Shown: positions 63,399-64,000 of the stretch, piece after piece | Numbering within the stretch: the stretch's first letter is position 1 | Layout of the letters: every line of letters begins with the position of its first letter | Assembly (NCBI RefSeq): GCF_001522545.3 | Contig: NC_031776.1 | Span: 34,203,042-34,267,041, forward strand | Length of the DNA stretch: 64,000 nt | Direction: 5' to 3' | Source: Parus major | Taxonomy: Eukaryota; Chordata; Aves; Passeriformes; Paridae | Program-made: the position numbers and the translations under genes | The notes under the pieces: model-generated | Databases searched by the model: none | What the model saw: only the letters and a program-made list of their open reading frames with translations | Told to the model about the DNA's origin: nothing

Positions 63399-63458
63399 GA
63401 AACAATTAGCTGCTGCAGCATAGTTTCCAAAGCAATTAGCTGCTGCAGCATAGTTTCC
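63399..63458. repeat. 30-bp tandem duplication
   Basis: Two adjacent 30-bp units (63399-63428 and 63429-63458) share CAATTAGCTGCTGCAGCATA and TAGTTTCC and differ at only two positions near their left ends. Each contains the palindrome GCTGCAGC. Near-identity indicates a recent duplication. Confidence 0.95.
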
Positions 63459-64000
63459 TTGTGTACAGAATTGCCCAATATCTGGGAAACTGCTGCCGTT
63501 CTGCGGGTGGCTGCTGACTGGATCAGATTCCAGGAGAAGCACAGGCACAACCCAGTGACTGCTGCACACCTCAACTGCAGATTTACCCAGGAGCTGGCAG
63601 ACATCCCCTTTGTCAGGGGTGGCATTGGACTTGCCAGGTCTTCTGTTTGCTTCCCTCTGACTATCAGCATCATCTCCAGCCTGTCTGTGGATAGAGGCTT
63701 GGCCAACTGGCCCCTTTCCAAGCCCAAATCTTAGACTCTGGGTTATTAGAGCTGTCAAAAACCAGAGAGAGAATTTTTTTTTCTTTTCCCTTGCAATGAA
63801 AGCATTTTCCATGTTGTCACTCCTTCCCCGATTCATGTTTTAAAAATGTTTCTAGGGAAATTTCCTGACTTGTCCCTGGGTCATTGGAGGGGATTCAGGT
63901 CAGAACTGAATTAAAGGTACCAGCAGCTGGACGAGATTTTTCCCCTCATGGATGGTTTTAGGTGCACGTACACTCCTACCAATGCTCCTTACTATATCTC
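63459..64000. other. ZEB2 upstream flank; no gene seen
   Basis: Unique sequence. Open frames on both strands at 63378-63836 show no recognisable domain. I see nothing further. Confidence 0.5.

Overview
This is vertebrate nuclear DNA, almost certainly from a bird. Three truncated CR1 retrotransposon 3' ends of the neoavian type are present, and their wording suggests a passerine (lower confidence). The window is intron-rich and carries only one recognisable protein-coding exon. There are no operons, bacterial genes, CRISPR arrays, viral genes or tRNA/rRNA genes that I can support.

The anchor is the first coding exon of ZEB2 (SIP1/ZFHX1B), on the minus strand at 52501-52573. It encodes 24 residues beginning [10 protein letters not shown], followed by the [11 protein letters not shown] motif. 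It ends after the first base of codon 25 at a canonical GTAAG donor. Transcription therefore runs from high to low coordinates. Positions 1 to about 52500 are the 5' part of the very long ZEB2 intron 2; I could not find exon 3, so it should lie beyond position 1. About 52660-56220 is the short 5'UTR intron (intron 1). About 55300-56400 is the promoter/untranslated first-exon zone. 56400-64000 is upstream flank, where mammals have the antisense lncRNA ZEB2-AS1 on the opposite strand.

Region by region: 1-41000 is AT-rich, unique intronic DNA with a few compact motif clusters that look like conserved enhancers (6983-7175, 10022-10068, 22200-23480, 37000-37900). It also holds a three-copy hairpin tandem array (30525-30790), two CR1 tails (31174-31834), a MITE-like palindrome (38832-38934) and a 93-bp tandem duplication (8391-8575). 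From 41200 to 56200 there is a string of CpG-rich blocks around the ZEB2 start. Three assembly gaps (48700-49339, 51980-52424, 55789-56163) fall in these GC-rich blocks, so parts of the promoter and of the proximal intron are missing. 56400-64000 holds a homeodomain/octamer-rich AT block (60890-61330), a CR1 tail (62804-62960) and a 30-bp tandem duplication (63399-63458).

Functionally this is a one-gene regulatory landscape: a dosage-sensitive developmental transcription factor with an elaborate 5'UTR (a uORF, a CAG/CGG repeat and two possible starts), a likely antisense transcript, and a large intron hosting candidate enhancers. The most unusual signal is the hairpin array at 30525-30790, whose first two copies show a compensatory base-pair swap. 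All enhancer calls rest on motif reading alone, without alignments.
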